Shown here piece after piece: positions 1-8,842 of a stretch of 64,000 nucleotides of DNA (position 1 is the stretch's first letter; each line of letters opens with the position of its first letter). The stretch comes from Lactococcus formosensis (GTDB taxonomy: Bacteria; Bacillota; Bacilli; Lactobacillales; Streptococcaceae). Both the position numbers and the translations under genes were made by a program. The notes under the pieces are model-generated. The model made no database searches and was not told the DNA's origin. It saw only the letters and a program-made list of their open reading frames with translations. The DNA is taken from contig NZ_BOVP01000003.1 in the NCBI RefSeq assembly GCF_018403745.1, positions 62,001-126,000 of the forward strand. Reading direction: 5' to 3'.

Positions 1-2
1 AG

Positions 3-2315
3 CGGGTGCAAAAAGAAGGCTATGTCCGTGTCCGCGCAGATGGTGAAGTTTACGATGTGACAGAAGCACCAGAGCTTGATAAAAATAAAAAGCACAATAT
101 CGAAGTCGTTATTGACCGTATCGTCGTAAAAGAAGGCATTCGTTCACGTTTGTTTGACTCTGTCGAAGCAGCACTTCGTATTGCTGAAGGCTATGTTATT
201 GTGGATAAGATGGATGGGGAGGAACTCCTTTTTAGCGAGTTCTATGCCTGTCCTGTTTGTGGCTTTACAGTTCCTGAGTTAGAACCACGTCTTTTTTCAT
301 TTAATGCACCTTTTGGTTCTTGTCCGGACTGTGATGGTCTCGGAATGAAAAACGAAGTCGATCCTGACTTGGTTATTCCTGATGACAGCAAGACCTTACG
401 TGAAGGCGCTATAGTTGCATGGAATCCCATATCCTCAAATTACTACCCAACCATGCTAGAGTGTGCTTGCCGAGATTTTGGGATTGACATGGATACGCCA
501 TGGGCAGACTTACCTGAGGAACACAAAGACCTTATCCTTAACGGTTCAGGTAAACGAGAGTTTCATTTTCATTATGTCGGTGATTTTGGTAATGTGTCTG
601 ATAAAGACATGGTTTTCCCTGGTATTATTAATAATATCAACCGTCGTTTCCGCGAAACTTCAAGTGACTATACACGTGAGTACTTGCGCGGCTACATGAC
701 TGAGCTGACTTGTACGACTTGTCATGGCTATCGTTTGAACGATCAAGCCCTTTCCGTTAAGGTTGATGGAAAACATATTGGCGAACTTTCTAATTTAGCT
801 ATCGGTGACGAGTTAGAGTTCGTAGCTGCACTTACTTTATCTGCAAACGATGAAATGATTGCCCAACCCATTGTGAAAGAAATCAAGGATCGCTTATCTT
901 TCTTAAAAAATGTAGGGCTAGACTATCTGACACTTTCACGGGCTTCAGGGACCCTATCGGGTGGAGAATCGCAACGTATTCGTTTAGCGACACAGATAGG
1001 TTCTAACCTTTCAGGTGTTCTTTATATTCTTGATGAGCCATCAATTGGTCTACATCAAAGAGACAATGACCGCTTGATTGAATCCCTCCAAAAAATGCGT
1101 GATTTAGGCAATACACTTATCGTGGTTGAGCATGATGAAGATACGATGAAAGCAGCAGATTGGCTGATTGATGTCGGACCAGGCGCTGGAGATTTAGGTG
1201 GTGAAATCATCGCTGCTGGAACGCCAAAACAAGTAGCGAAAAATAAAAAATCTTTGACAGGACAATATCTATCTGGGAAACGCTCCATCCCTGTACCTGA
1301 AAAACGCCGTAAAATCGATAAAAAGCGTATGGTGAAGGTCATTGGAGCTTCCGAAAATAATTTACAAAATATCGATGCCCAATTTCCTTTAGGGATTATG
1401 ACAGCTGTAACCGGTGTTTCAGGGTCGGGTAAATCTACCTTGGTTAATTCGATTTTGAAGAAAACCTTGGCGCAAAAACTCAATCATAATTCAGAAAAAC
1501 CGGGCAAACATAAAAAAGTTACTGGTTATGAAGAGATTGAACGTTTGATTGATATTGACCAATCGCCGATCGGACGTACTCCCCGTTCAAATCCAGCTAC
1601 TTACACCTCTGTATTTGATGATATCCGTGGACTCTTTGCGGAAACAAACGAAGCCAAAATTCGCGGCTACAAAAAAGGACGTTTTTCATTTAACGTGAAA
1701 GGCGGACGTTGTGAAGCCTGTTCGGGTGACGGTATTATCAAGATTGAAATGCACTTTCTTCCAGATGTGTATGTCCCATGTGAAATCTGTCATGGCAAAC
1801 GCTATAACTCAGAGACCTTGGAAGTACATTATAAAGGGAAAAATATTTCAGAAATTCTTGATATGCGCGTGTCGGATGCTTTGGAATTCTTCCGTCATAT
1901 TCCCAAAATTGAGAGAAAATTGCAAACCATCGTTGATGTCGGCTTAGGCTATGTCACTTTGGGTCAACCAGCCACAACCTTATCTGGTGGTGAAGCGCAA
2001 CGGATGAAACTGGCTTCTGAGCTACAAAAACGCAGTACAGGCAAGAGCTTTTATATCCTGGATGAGCCTACAACAGGCTTGCACAGCGAAGATATCGCCA
2101 CATTGATCAAAGTTTTAGATCGTCTTGTGGATCAGGGCAATACCATCGTTGTTATTGAACATAATCTTGACGTGATTAAGACGGCTGACTACATTATTGA
2201 CCTAGGACCAGAAGGTGGTGCTGGCGGTGGAACTGTCTTAGCTACTGGTACACCAGAAGAAGTTGCTGAGGTTGAACAATCTTATACTGGACAATATTTA
2301 AAACAAAAATTATAA
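3..2315 (+). CDS. uvrA: UvrABC excinuclease subunit A, 5' truncated
   Basis: ATPase that, with UvrB, recognises bulky DNA lesions in nucleotide excision repair. The reading frame is open from the first bases of the window; the GTG at 6 is internal, because UvrA proteins are about 940 residues and 769 are visible. Counting from that GTG, a first zinc finger (CPVCG at about 82, CPDCDG near 105), the first ABC signature (LSGGESQR near 317) with its LDEPS Walker B, a second Walker A (GVSGSGKST near 470), a second zinc finger (CEACSGDG near 568) and a second signature (LSGGEAQR near 658) appear in the normal UvrA order. The missing part is the first Walker A and the start of the UvrB-binding region, which must lie upstream of the window. 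Nothing is odd in the visible part. A terminator hairpin follows directly. Confidence 0.97.
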   Translation, partial: RVQKEGYVRVRADGEVYDVTEAPELDKNKKHNIEVVIDRIVVKEGIRSRLFDSVEAALRIAEGYVIVDKMDGEELLFSEFYACPVCGFTVPELEPRLFSFNAPFGSCPDCDGLGMKNEVDPDLVIPDDSKTLREGAIVAWNPISSNYYPTMLECACRDFGIDMDTPWADLPEEHKDLILNGSGKREFHFHYVGDFGNVSDKDMVFPGIINNINRRFRETSSDYTREYLRGYMTELTCTTCHGYRLNDQALSVKVDGKHIGELSNLAIGDELEFVAALTLSANDEMIAQPIVKEIKDRLSFLKNVGLDYLTLSRASGTLSGGESQRIRLATQIGSNLSGVLYILDEPSIGLHQRDNDRLIESLQKMRDLGNTLIVVEHDEDTMKAADWLIDVGPGAGDLGGEIIAAGTPKQVAKNKKSLTGQYLSGKRSIPVPEKRRKIDKKRMVKVIGASENNLQNIDAQFPLGIMTAVTGVSGSGKSTLVNSILKKTLAQKLNHNSEKPGKHKKVTGYEEIERLIDIDQSPIGRTPRSNPATYTSVFDDIRGLFAETNEAKIRGYKKGRFSFNVKGGRCEACSGDGIIKIEMHFLPDVYVPCEICHGKRYNSETLEVHYKGKNISEILDMRVSDALEFFRHIPKIERKLQTIVDVGLGYVTLGQPATTLSGGEAQRMKLASELQKRSTGKSFYILDEPTTGLHSEDIATLIKVLDRLVDQGNTIVVIEHNLDVIKTADYIIDLGPEGGAGGGTVLATGTPEEVAEVEQSYTGQYLKQKL

Positions 2316-2326
2316 CGTTTGATTTG

Positions 2327-2359
2327 AAAAAGAGCAAAGTCTAATCTTTGCTCTTTTTT
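2327..2359 (+). terminator. Intrinsic terminator of uvrA
   Basis: AAGAGCAAAG and CTTTGCTCTT form a perfect stem with a 6-nt loop, followed by a T run. It lies about 12 bases after the uvrA stop. Confidence 0.9.
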
Positions 2360-2380
2360 ATGTGAGAAAAGCATATTTTG

Positions 2381-2419
2381 AAGAAAGCGCTTTACTATAA
2401 ATGTTAAAAATAATATAAT
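2381..2419 (+). promoter_or_regulatory. fbp promoter overlapped by a CcpA (cre) box
   Basis: TTTACT (2391-2396), 17 bases, then TATAAT (2414-2419). The sequence GAAAGCGCTTTAC (2383-2395) resembles the catabolite-responsive element core and covers the -35 hexamer. Repression of the gluconeogenic fbp by CcpA during sugar growth is the inference. Confidence 0.7.
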
Positions 2420-2471
2420 GTAGGCATGTTGCTTTTATCAAGAAGCAAGAATTAGAGGAGAAAAACAGATC

Positions 2472-4394
2472 ATGGATGAAAAGTACTATAAACTGCTAAA
2501 AGAACAGTTTGTATCCAAAGAAGCAGTTTTAACCGAGATCATAAATCTTAGTGCCATTTGTGAACTTCCTAAAGGGACAGAGCATTTTGTGAGTGACATA
2601 CATGGGGAATATGATGCTTTTAATCACGTTTTGCGTAACGGCTCAGGTTCGATTAAAGAAAAACTCCGTGAATGTTTTCCTGACTTAGATCCCACAGAGG
2701 TTTCAGAGCTTGCAGCTTTGATTTATTACCCAGAAGAAAAGTTGGCTTCCAAAGAGAGCCAACTTTCACAAAATGCTTTTGCTTATTATTGTCGCGAGAA
2801 CTTGATTTCCTTGTTGAAGCTCGCGCGATTTGCAGGAAAAAAATACACACGCTCGAAAGTACGTAAAGCTTTTCCAGAAAAATTCCGCTATATTCTTGAG
2901 GAATTAAAACATGAAGTTGAGTCAAGTTCAGAAAAGCGTGCTTATTTTGATTCTATCATTGAAAAACTACAATATTTGGGTGAACTTCCAAGCTTAATCA
3001 TTGCACTTGCGGATAGTGTGAGACGCTTGACCGTCGATCATTTACATGTCGTGGGTGATATTTATGACCGAGGCCCTTACCCTGATAAAATCATTGATCG
3101 TCTGATGAGTATGCCATCGGTGGATGTTCAATGGGGCAACCATGATATTATCTGGATGGCAGCCATCGCAGGTTCACCGCTTGCGATGATGAATGTTATT
3201 CGTATTAGCTCCCGTTATGGTAACTTGGATATTCTTGAAGATTCATATGGGATTAATTTACGTCCGCTAATCGAGTATGCGGAGCGGTATTATGAGCCCA
3301 GTACAGCCTTTGCCCCTCGTTTGACGGAAGGAGAATATCTGTCACAGGAGGAGTGTGATTTACTCAATAAACTTCAACAAGCAACAGCAATCCTACAGTT
3401 CAAGTTAGAAAGCCAATTAATTGCAAGGCGCCCAGATTTTCATCTGGAAGAGCGCGATGTGTTGCATTTTATTAATTACGAGGAAAAACGTATCTCGCTC
3501 AAAGGCAACGAGTATGATTTGCAAGAGTTTCAAGCGCCCACGGTTGATCCAGCTCAGCCAGAGCAGTTAACAGCCGAGGAAGAACTCTTACTGAAAAAAC
3601 TGCTGAAAAATTTTCAGGCTTCCCAAAAACTCAAAAAACATATTGATTTTCTTTTAGAAAAAGGCTCGATGTATCTTTCTTACAATGGCAATTTATTGAT
3701 TCATGGTTGCCTACCCCTTCATGAAAACGGCGACTTCAAATGTTTCAGGCTTGAAGGAGAAGCTTACTCTGGGCGTGAGCTGCTGGATCTTTTCGAAGAC
3801 CATGTGAGAAAGAGTTTGGCGCATCCTGATGTGAAAGAAGACTTATCCACAGACTTACTCTGGTATTTGTGGGTGGGGGAATCTTCATCGCTTTTTGGTA
3901 AAGAGGCGATGACGACTTTTGAACGTTATTATATCTCAGACAAGGCAACACATGTGGAAAAGAAAAATCCTTATTATCGCCTCAGAGAAGAGCCTGAGAC
4001 GATTAGCCGTATCTTGAAAAATTTTGGCATGGATGAAAAAGGACATATCATCAATGGACATACGCCGGTCAAAGAAAAGAAAGGTGAAGAACCAATCAAA
4101 GCTGGTGGTAAACTGATTGTAATTGATGGCGGTTTTTCTAAGCCTTACCAAAAAGAGACTGGGATTGCGGGGTACACTTTGCTTTATAACAGCTATGGTA
4201 TGCAGTTAGCAGCCCACGAGCCTTTTAAAACGATAAAAGCAGCTGTCGAAGACGGCAGTGACATTGTAAGCGTCAAGCGACTGGTTGATCAAGTAGAGGA
4301 AAGAACCTGTGTTAAGGATACTAACATCGGTCAGGAGCTTTTGAAAACCATTGATGATTTAGAGTATCTTTTTGAAAACTATGAAAAATATTGA
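2472..4394 (+). CDS. fbp: Fructose-1,6-bisphosphatase, class III
   Basis: Hydrolyses fructose-1,6-bisphosphate to fructose-6-phosphate, the committed step of gluconeogenesis in Firmicutes; cytosolic. The 640-residue length fits the Firmicute class III family. Metallophosphatase motifs are visible: SDIHGEYDAF near residue 41, GDIYDRGP near 195 and GNHD near 222, which bind the two metal ions. The ATG is preceded by AGAGGAG about 12 bases upstream. It is monocistronic or reads into the RpiR-type gene 46 bases downstream. The promoter carries a cre-like box over the -35, consistent with repression by glucose. No anomalies seen. Confidence 0.96.
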   Translation: MDEKYYKLLKEQFVSKEAVLTEIINLSAICELPKGTEHFVSDIHGEYDAFNHVLRNGSGSIKEKLRECFPDLDPTEVSELAALIYYPEEKLASKESQLSQNAFAYYCRENLISLLKLARFAGKKYTRSKVRKAFPEKFRYILEELKHEVESSSEKRAYFDSIIEKLQYLGELPSLIIALADSVRRLTVDHLHVVGDIYDRGPYPDKIIDRLMSMPSVDVQWGNHDIIWMAAIAGSPLAMMNVIRISSRYGNLDILEDSYGINLRPLIEYAERYYEPSTAFAPRLTEGEYLSQEECDLLNKLQQATAILQFKLESQLIARRPDFHLEERDVLHFINYEEKRISLKGNEYDLQEFQAPTVDPAQPEQLTAEEELLLKKLLKNFQASQKLKKHIDFLLEKGSMYLSYNGNLLIHGCLPLHENGDFKCFRLEGEAYSGRELLDLFEDHVRKSLAHPDVKEDLSTDLLWYLWVGESSSLFGKEAMTTFERYYISDKATHVEKKNPYYRLREEPETISRILKNFGMDEKGHIINGHTPVKEKKGEEPIKAGGKLIVIDGGFSKPYQKETGIAGYTLLYNSYGMQLAAHEPFKTIKAAVEDGSDIVSVKRLVDQVEERTCVKDTNIGQELLKTIDDLEYLFENYEKY

Positions 4395-4440
4395 CTTGGA
4401 ACACTTTAAGATACAAAGTTTGAAGAGAAAGGAGTAAGGA

Positions 4441-5193
4441 TTGAAAACATTAAGTGAAGCAGAGTCATATTGCTGGAATCATATCCAAGATAATTTAAAT
4501 CGCATTCCTAATCTATCTATCTCGATATTAGCAGCAGAATCACATGTCAGTGTTTCCACAGTTAATAGAACACTAAAAAAAATGGGCTACGATGGTTATT
4601 CTGACTTTAAACAAACTATTCGTAATACCAAAAACGAGCGCCGCAAAAATGGCTTTTCAAAAGAGGTTAATCAGGCGATTCGTAAGAACGAAATAGAAAT
4701 TACACGGACCATTAATCAACTTTCCGCCGATGATATTGAAGCTGCTATTAAGTTGATTGATCATCATAGCAAAATTATGATTTTTTGTGCAGGATTGAGT
4801 GCGAATGTTGCACGGGAAATGATGGATAAGTTGCAACTTTTTGGAAAACTTTGTGTGATTCATGATGATTTTGACTATATGCAGTATTTTGCAAGTAAAG
4901 CCAATCGTGATTATCTAATCGTTGCTTTTTCTTTGAGTGGCGAAACACCCGAGATTGTACAAGCGCTACATAAAGCGAAAAATCGGGGAGCGAAGATTAT
5001 TGCACTCGTGGGAGCAATGCCGAGTGCCATCGGAAGTCAAGCCGATGTTTGCATCCATGCTTACAAATCAACTCAAAAAACGATCAATTTTGGTTTAGAC
5101 GTGGGGAGTCGCCTATGTTTACAAGTTGTGAATCGCATCTTGCTAGATGCTTTTGCCCTTTACAAAAATCTAGCACCAATTCGTGAAGACTAA
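4441..5193 (+). CDS. MurR/RpiR-family transcriptional regulator with SIS domain
   Basis: Sugar-phosphate-sensing DNA-binding protein. Residues 1 to about 75 form the RpiR helix-turn-helix domain (SVSTVNRTLKKMGYDGYSDF), and residues about 105-235 a SIS domain with the sugar-phosphate loop FSLSGETPE. The start is TTG at 4441, behind AAAGGAG, with no better ATG nearby. The gene sits directly upstream of nagA and the amino-sugar PTS. The same paired GGAAAATTTTCC palindrome occurs before nagA, the PTS and agaS, so this protein is the obvious candidate to bind it and sense an amino-sugar phosphate such as GalNAc-6-P or GalN-6-P. Whether it activates or represses cannot be read from sequence. The link to the operators is inference. 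Confidence 0.9.
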   Translation: MKTLSEAESYCWNHIQDNLNRIPNLSISILAAESHVSVSTVNRTLKKMGYDGYSDFKQTIRNTKNERRKNGFSKEVNQAIRKNEIEITRTINQLSADDIEAAIKLIDHHSKIMIFCAGLSANVAREMMDKLQLFGKLCVIHDDFDYMQYFASKANRDYLIVAFSLSGETPEIVQALHKAKNRGAKIIALVGAMPSAIGSQADVCIHAYKSTQKTINFGLDVGSRLCLQVVNRILLDAFALYKNLAPIRED

Positions 5194-5200
5194 ATAAGAC

Positions 5201-5231
5201 AAGCAGAGAAGATAAAATCTCTGCTTTTTTT
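5201..5231 (+). terminator. Intrinsic terminator after the RpiR gene
   Basis: AGCAGAGA and TCTCTGCT stem followed by seven T, eight bases after the stop codon. Confidence 0.9.
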
Positions 5232-5232
5232 G

Positions 5233-5296
5233 GGAAAATTTTCCACTTACATAAGGGACTTTTTGGAAAATTTTCCCCTTATTTCTGATTTATACT
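5233..5296 (+). promoter_or_regulatory. nagA promoter with paired GGAAAATTTTCC operators
   Basis: Two perfect 12-bp palindromes GGAAAATTTTCC at 5233-5244 and 5265-5276 are spaced 32 bp centre to centre. The -10 TATACT is at 5291-5296, 14 bases after the second palindrome, so the proximal site covers the -35 position and no good -35 hexamer is visible. The arrangement recurs at 6524-6586 and 9839-9902. Confidence 0.8.
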
Positions 5297-5323
5297 AAGA
5301 AAAAAGATAAATGGAGGCAAGGT

Positions 5324-6466
5324 ATGACTTACTATATTAAAGCAGATAAATTTTTTTATCCTTATCATACGCTCAGTGGTGGTTATTTAGAAATTAAAGC
5401 GGGTAAATTTGGCAAACACATGCAAGAAGTTCCTGAAGATGCTGAGGTCAAAGATTATACAGGGTACTGGATTGCGCCAGGATTGGTGGATACACATATA
5501 CATGGTTTCGATGGCGCAGATGTGATGGATGGGCAGACAGAGCTTCTTGATAAGATGAGTCAGGGTTTGCTTAGAGGAGGTGTAACTTCTTGGATAGCTA
5601 CACCATTAACAGGGGAACATGAGCGCCTCAGAGAAGTCTGCGAAGTAGTTGGAAATTATAAGCCAGCAATTAAAGGGGCCAAAATACAAGGTCTTTTCTT
5701 TGAAGGACCATACTTTACTACTCAACATAAAGGTGCCCAAAATCCCGCTTATATGACAGATCCAAATGTGCAAGAATTTGAAAATTGGAACCAAGCAGCG
5801 CATGGTATGATTCGAAAAATAGCCGTTGCACCTGAGAGAGAGGGAAGTATCGAATTTATCCGAGCTTTAACAAATCGAGGAATCACGGTTGCTTTGGGAC
5901 ACTCTAACGCTACTTTAGCTCAAGCAACAGCAGCAGTAGAAGCAGGTGCTACTGTCTTTGTCCATACATTTAATGGAATGAGTCCCTTTAACCATCGGGA
6001 ACCCGGGATGGTTGGTGCGGCACTGAGCCTTCCGAATACATATGCCGAGTTGATCTGTGACGGACATCATGTTCATCCGACAGCGGCTAAAATATTAATT
6101 CAAAGTAAGGGTACAGCGCACACGGTCCTGATTACCGATGCAATGCGTGCTGCAGGAATGCCCGATGGAGATTACATGTTGGGAGAATTTCCTGTACGTG
6201 TTGAAGGAGGCGCTGCTCATCTTAAAGAAGGAAATAGTTTGGCTGGCTCTGTCCTTATGTTAAAGGATGCGGTTAAAAATGTAGTAGATTGGGGGATTGC
6301 AACGCCGGAGGAAGCTCTTATGATGGCGACCTTAACTGCTGCCAAGTCTGTTAATATCGATGATCGTTGCGGTCAAATTAAAGAAGAGTACAGTGCAGAT
6401 TTTATCGTTTTAAGCCCTGATATGCAACTTTCGGAAGTGTATGTAGACGGTGAACGGGCGATATAA
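5324..6466 (+). CDS. nagA: N-acetylhexosamine-6-phosphate deacetylase
   Basis: Removes acetate from N-acetylhexosamine-6-phosphate in the cytosol. In this locus the substrate is probably GalNAc-6-P (the AgaA role), giving GalN-6-P for AgaS, although a role on GlcNAc-6-P is equally compatible with sequence. The 380-residue length is normal. Metal and catalytic motifs of the NagA amidohydrolase fold are visible: DTHIHGFDG near 56, FFEGPYF near 126, LGHSNAT near 192, HTFNGMS near 214 and the catalytic Asp in ITDAMRAAG near 270. The ATG follows GGAGGCAAGGT. It is transcribed alone from an operator-paired promoter, and a second promoter starts the PTS operon 150 bases downstream. No terminator is seen between them, so read-through is possible. 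Confidence 0.93.
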   Translation: MTYYIKADKFFYPYHTLSGGYLEIKAGKFGKHMQEVPEDAEVKDYTGYWIAPGLVDTHIHGFDGADVMDGQTELLDKMSQGLLRGGVTSWIATPLTGEHERLREVCEVVGNYKPAIKGAKIQGLFFEGPYFTTQHKGAQNPAYMTDPNVQEFENWNQAAHGMIRKIAVAPEREGSIEFIRALTNRGITVALGHSNATLAQATAAVEAGATVFVHTFNGMSPFNHREPGMVGAALSLPNTYAELICDGHHVHPTAAKILIQSKGTAHTVLITDAMRAAGMPDGDYMLGEFPVRVEGGAAHLKEGNSLAGSVLMLKDAVKNVVDWGIATPEEALMMATLTAAKSVNIDDRCGQIKEEYSADFIVLSPDMQLSEVYVDGERAI

Positions 6467-6506
6467 TCCTAAAAATTTAATTTACGCATTAACTAAACGA
6501 AAATCT

Positions 6507-6586
6507 TGTAAGCGGTTAATTCAGGAAAATTTACCAAAAATATAGGTCTTATTTGGAAAAATTTCCTATAATTCATAGCTTATAAT
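6507..6586 (+). promoter_or_regulatory. PTS operon promoter: cre box plus paired palindromes
   Basis: A cre-like TGTAAGCGGTTAAT is at 6507-6520. Palindromes GGAAAATTTACC (6524-6535, one mismatch) and GGAAAAATTTCC (6555-6566) are 31 bp apart centre to centre. TATAAT follows at 6581-6586, again exactly 14 bases after the proximal palindrome. This predicts joint control by CcpA and the RpiR-type regulator. Confidence 0.75.
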
Positions 6587-6616
6587 AAAACTAAATTTAG
6601 AAGACAAGGAGAACTG

Positions 6617-7039
6617 ATGAAAGCTTTAATTTCTGGGCATGCGCATTTTGCAGAAGGTATGAAGAGCGCGGTTGAATTAATTACCGGACCACAAGCAGAC
6701 TTACACACACTTACTTTTGATGAAACAACTAATCTTGAAGAATATCAAAATGCTTTAAATGATTTTTGTAAAAATGATGAAGAAGTAGCCATTTTTACGG
6801 ATCTACTTGGAGGGACACCTTTTAATAAAGCAATGATAGCTAAAGGAGATAGTGAGAACGTGCATATTTTTACGGGAACGAATCTTCCGATGCTGATTGA
6901 GTTTGTTTCTCAAGGAATGATGGGAACAGAGGCTGATTTAATACTTGATTTGTCTGTTTCTACAGCTAAAGATGGTGTCACTTTTGACTTAGCGCTCGGC
7001 AAAAAGGAGCAACAAGTTGAAGAAAGTGATGGCATTTAA
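6617..7039 (+). CDS. Mannose-family PTS EIIA, GalNAc/galactosamine type
   Basis: Cytosolic phosphocarrier that takes phosphate from HPr and hands it to the EIIB encoded at 7405. The 140-residue length and the N-terminal SGHAHFAEGM match the EIIA-Man fold, with His8 as the likely phosphorylation site. The DLLGGTPFNKA segment near residue 62 is the other family hallmark. The ATG follows AAGGAGA. First gene of an operon with the YajC-like gene, EIIB, EIIC and EIID. The neighbourhood (nagA, agaS, tagatose-6-P kinase, aldolase) points to GalNAc or GalN as substrate; specificity is inferred from context only. Confidence 0.92.
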   Translation: MKALISGHAHFAEGMKSAVELITGPQADLHTLTFDETTNLEEYQNALNDFCKNDEEVAIFTDLLGGTPFNKAMIAKGDSENVHIFTGTNLPMLIEFVSQGMMGTEADLILDLSVSTAKDGVTFDLALGKKEQQVEESDGI

Positions 7040-7315
7040 ATGACGGCACAATTTATTATCAACAGTTCACTTGTCTTTGTTGGTTTTATTCTTCTAGGCG
7101 GTGCTTTTTATAGCATTGTTAGTGGTCTGCAGTTTAGCAAGCGTAAGAAAGTTATCGCCGAGTTGCATCAGAATCTTGCTGTAGGGAGTGAGGTCATGTT
7201 TAGTGGCGGCTTGACAGGAGTTATTACTGATTTAGACGAAGAATTCTGTCGCATAAAACTTGCGGATAAGTTGGTGATTAGAGTTTCACGTTATGCTATC
7301 ACGCAGATATTGTAA
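7040..7315 (+). CDS. YajC-domain small membrane protein in the PTS operon
   Basis: 91 residues with one N-terminal membrane segment (about 5-25) followed by a basic stretch (SKRKK) and a YajC-like small domain ending in the SGGLTGVITDLDEE type beta segment. YajC is normally an accessory subunit of the SecDF translocase. Here the gene starts at the base after the EIIA stop and sits between EIIA and EIIB, so it is co-expressed with the sugar transporter. From memory, YajC-like genes also sit in streptococcal glycosaminoglycan PTS operons, which suggests a conserved but unexplained partnership, perhaps with EIIC/EIID membrane insertion or with a secreted lyase. The function is unknown. Confidence 0.8.
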   Translation: MTAQFIINSSLVFVGFILLGGAFYSIVSGLQFSKRKKVIAELHQNLAVGSEVMFSGGLTGVITDLDEEFCRIKLADKLVIRVSRYAITQIL

Positions 7316-7404
7316 AACGTTCATTTTCCTAGTTTCTAGGGTATTAAATAAAATTTGAATACGAACAAACAGGTTCCTATTCTCTATTAAGAAAGGTCAT
7401 TATT

Positions 7405-7881
7405 ATGCCAAATATTTTACTTACTCGTATTGATAATCGCTTGATTCACGGTCAAGTTGCCACACAGTGGAACAGCTTTGTCGGCTCCAACCTTTTGCTT
7501 GTCGCAAATGATGATGTGGCAAGCAATCCACAGCGTCAAGCACTGATGGATATGGCTGCACCGACTGGAGTTGCGACACGCTACTTTAGTCTCCAAAAAA
7601 CGATTGACATTATTAGTAAAGCTGCAGATCGACAATTGATTTTTATTATCTGTGAAAATCCTCAAGATGTGTTACGTCTTGTTGAAGGTGGCGTGCCCAT
7701 TAAAAAAGTGAATATCGGTAATATGCACATGTCAGAAGGAAAACGACAAGTCGCAACTGTTATTGCTGTGGATGATGATGATGTGGCAGCATTTAAGAAA
7801 CTGAAAGAACTTGGTGTTGAGCTTGAGATACAGCGCGTGCCGACGACAGCAGTAGAGCCATTGGATAAGCTCTTCAAATGA
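7405..7881 (+). CDS. Mannose-family PTS EIIB
   Basis: Cytosolic phosphocarrier that receives phosphate from EIIA and passes it to the sugar during transport through EIIC/EIID. The 158-residue length and RIDNRLIHGQVATQW at the N-terminus, with His15 as the phosphorylation site, are typical of EIIB-Man. The ATG follows GAAAGG. It stands 89 bases after the YajC-like gene. The EIIB of the second PTS in this window (57088-58017) is instead fused to its EIIA, so the two systems are separate lineages. Confidence 0.93.
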   Translation: MPNILLTRIDNRLIHGQVATQWNSFVGSNLLLVANDDVASNPQRQALMDMAAPTGVATRYFSLQKTIDIISKAADRQLIFIICENPQDVLRLVEGGVPIKKVNIGNMHMSEGKRQVATVIAVDDDDVAAFKKLKELGVELEIQRVPTTAVEPLDKLFK

Positions 7882-8032
7882 TACTCGTGGTACATTTCTA
7901 ATTTAGGTAACAAGAGGTTTTTGCTAGAAAATAGAGTATTTATTGTCAAGTGAATTTATTTTTCTCGTTTTGATATTATAGGCTCCCAATTTTTTAGTTA
8001 AAATCCAACAAAAAATATAAGGAGAAAAAATT

Positions 8033-8842
8033 ATGGATGCTTCCATTTTTCAGATTATTTTGATCTTTGCAGTGACTTTTGTCGTTGCTATTGACCAATT
8101 TAGTTTACTTCAATCTTTGTACCAACCGATCGTTACCGGTTTGGTCATCGGTCTTATTCTCGGTGATGTTCAAACCGGTTTGATTGTTGGTGGTACTTAT
8201 CAACTGATGACTATTGGTAATATGCCGGTCGGTGGGGCTCAACCACCAAATGCGGTTATCGGTGGTATTATGGCAACAGTCTTGGCTATCACGCTTGGTC
8301 TCCAACCCGCTGCCGCCGTTGCTACAGCTATCCCATTCTCATTGCTGGGTCAATATGGTGTAACCTTAATCTTCACAATTATGGCACCGGTGATGGGTGT
8401 CGCGGATAAATATGCAGAAGAAGCAAACCCAGCCGGAATCGCTAAAATTAACTGGTTAGCGATGTGTGCACTTGGAACAATCTTTGGTATTGTTGTAACT
8501 CTCTTCTTTATTGGAGGGAAAGCCTTTGGCGATACAGTAGTAAATGCTATTCCAGCCTGGCTTATGAGTGGACTCGGTGCATCTGGGAACATGATGCGTT
8601 ATGTCGGTTTTGCAATCTTGATTAAAGTTATGGTTTCAAAAGAACTTTGGGGATTCTACTTCCTGGGCTTCGTGCTTGCTGTTATTGTTACCGGTATTGA
8701 AGCGCTCAAAGGTCCAGCATTACTTTTACTCGCCGTCATTGGTTTTGCATTCGCCTACTGGGATTTCCAAATGAATACAAAACTCAAAGCAGCAGCAGCT
8801 GCAGCACCAGCTAGTGAAGGAGATTATGAAGATGGTATTTAA
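8033..8842 (+). CDS. Mannose-family PTS EIIC
   Basis: Polytopic membrane subunit forming the sugar channel with EIID. 269 residues, several hydrophobic segments, and the family pattern LIVGGTYQLMTIGNMPVGGAQ near residue 45. The start ATG has AAGGAGAAAAAATT upstream. The C-terminus is Ala-rich and extended (KAAAAAAPA) before the stop, which overlaps the EIID start. It lies 151 bases after EIIB, a longer gap than elsewhere in this operon; no convincing promoter was found in that gap. GalNAc or galactosamine is the likely substrate from context. Confidence 0.93.
   Translation: MDASIFQIILIFAVTFVVAIDQFSLLQSLYQPIVTGLVIGLILGDVQTGLIVGGTYQLMTIGNMPVGGAQPPNAVIGGIMATVLAITLGLQPAAAVATAIPFSLLGQYGVTLIFTIMAPVMGVADKYAEEANPAGIAKINWLAMCALGTIFGIVVTLFFIGGKAFGDTVVNAIPAWLMSGLGASGNMMRYVGFAILIKVMVSKELWGFYFLGFVLAVIVTGIEALKGPALLLLAVIGFAFAYWDFQMNTKLKAAAAAAPASEGDYEDGI

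Noticed and set aside
1055..1483. 142-codon minus-strand ORF inside uvrA
   Set aside because: Antisense shadow of conserved UvrA ABC domain; no ribosome site.
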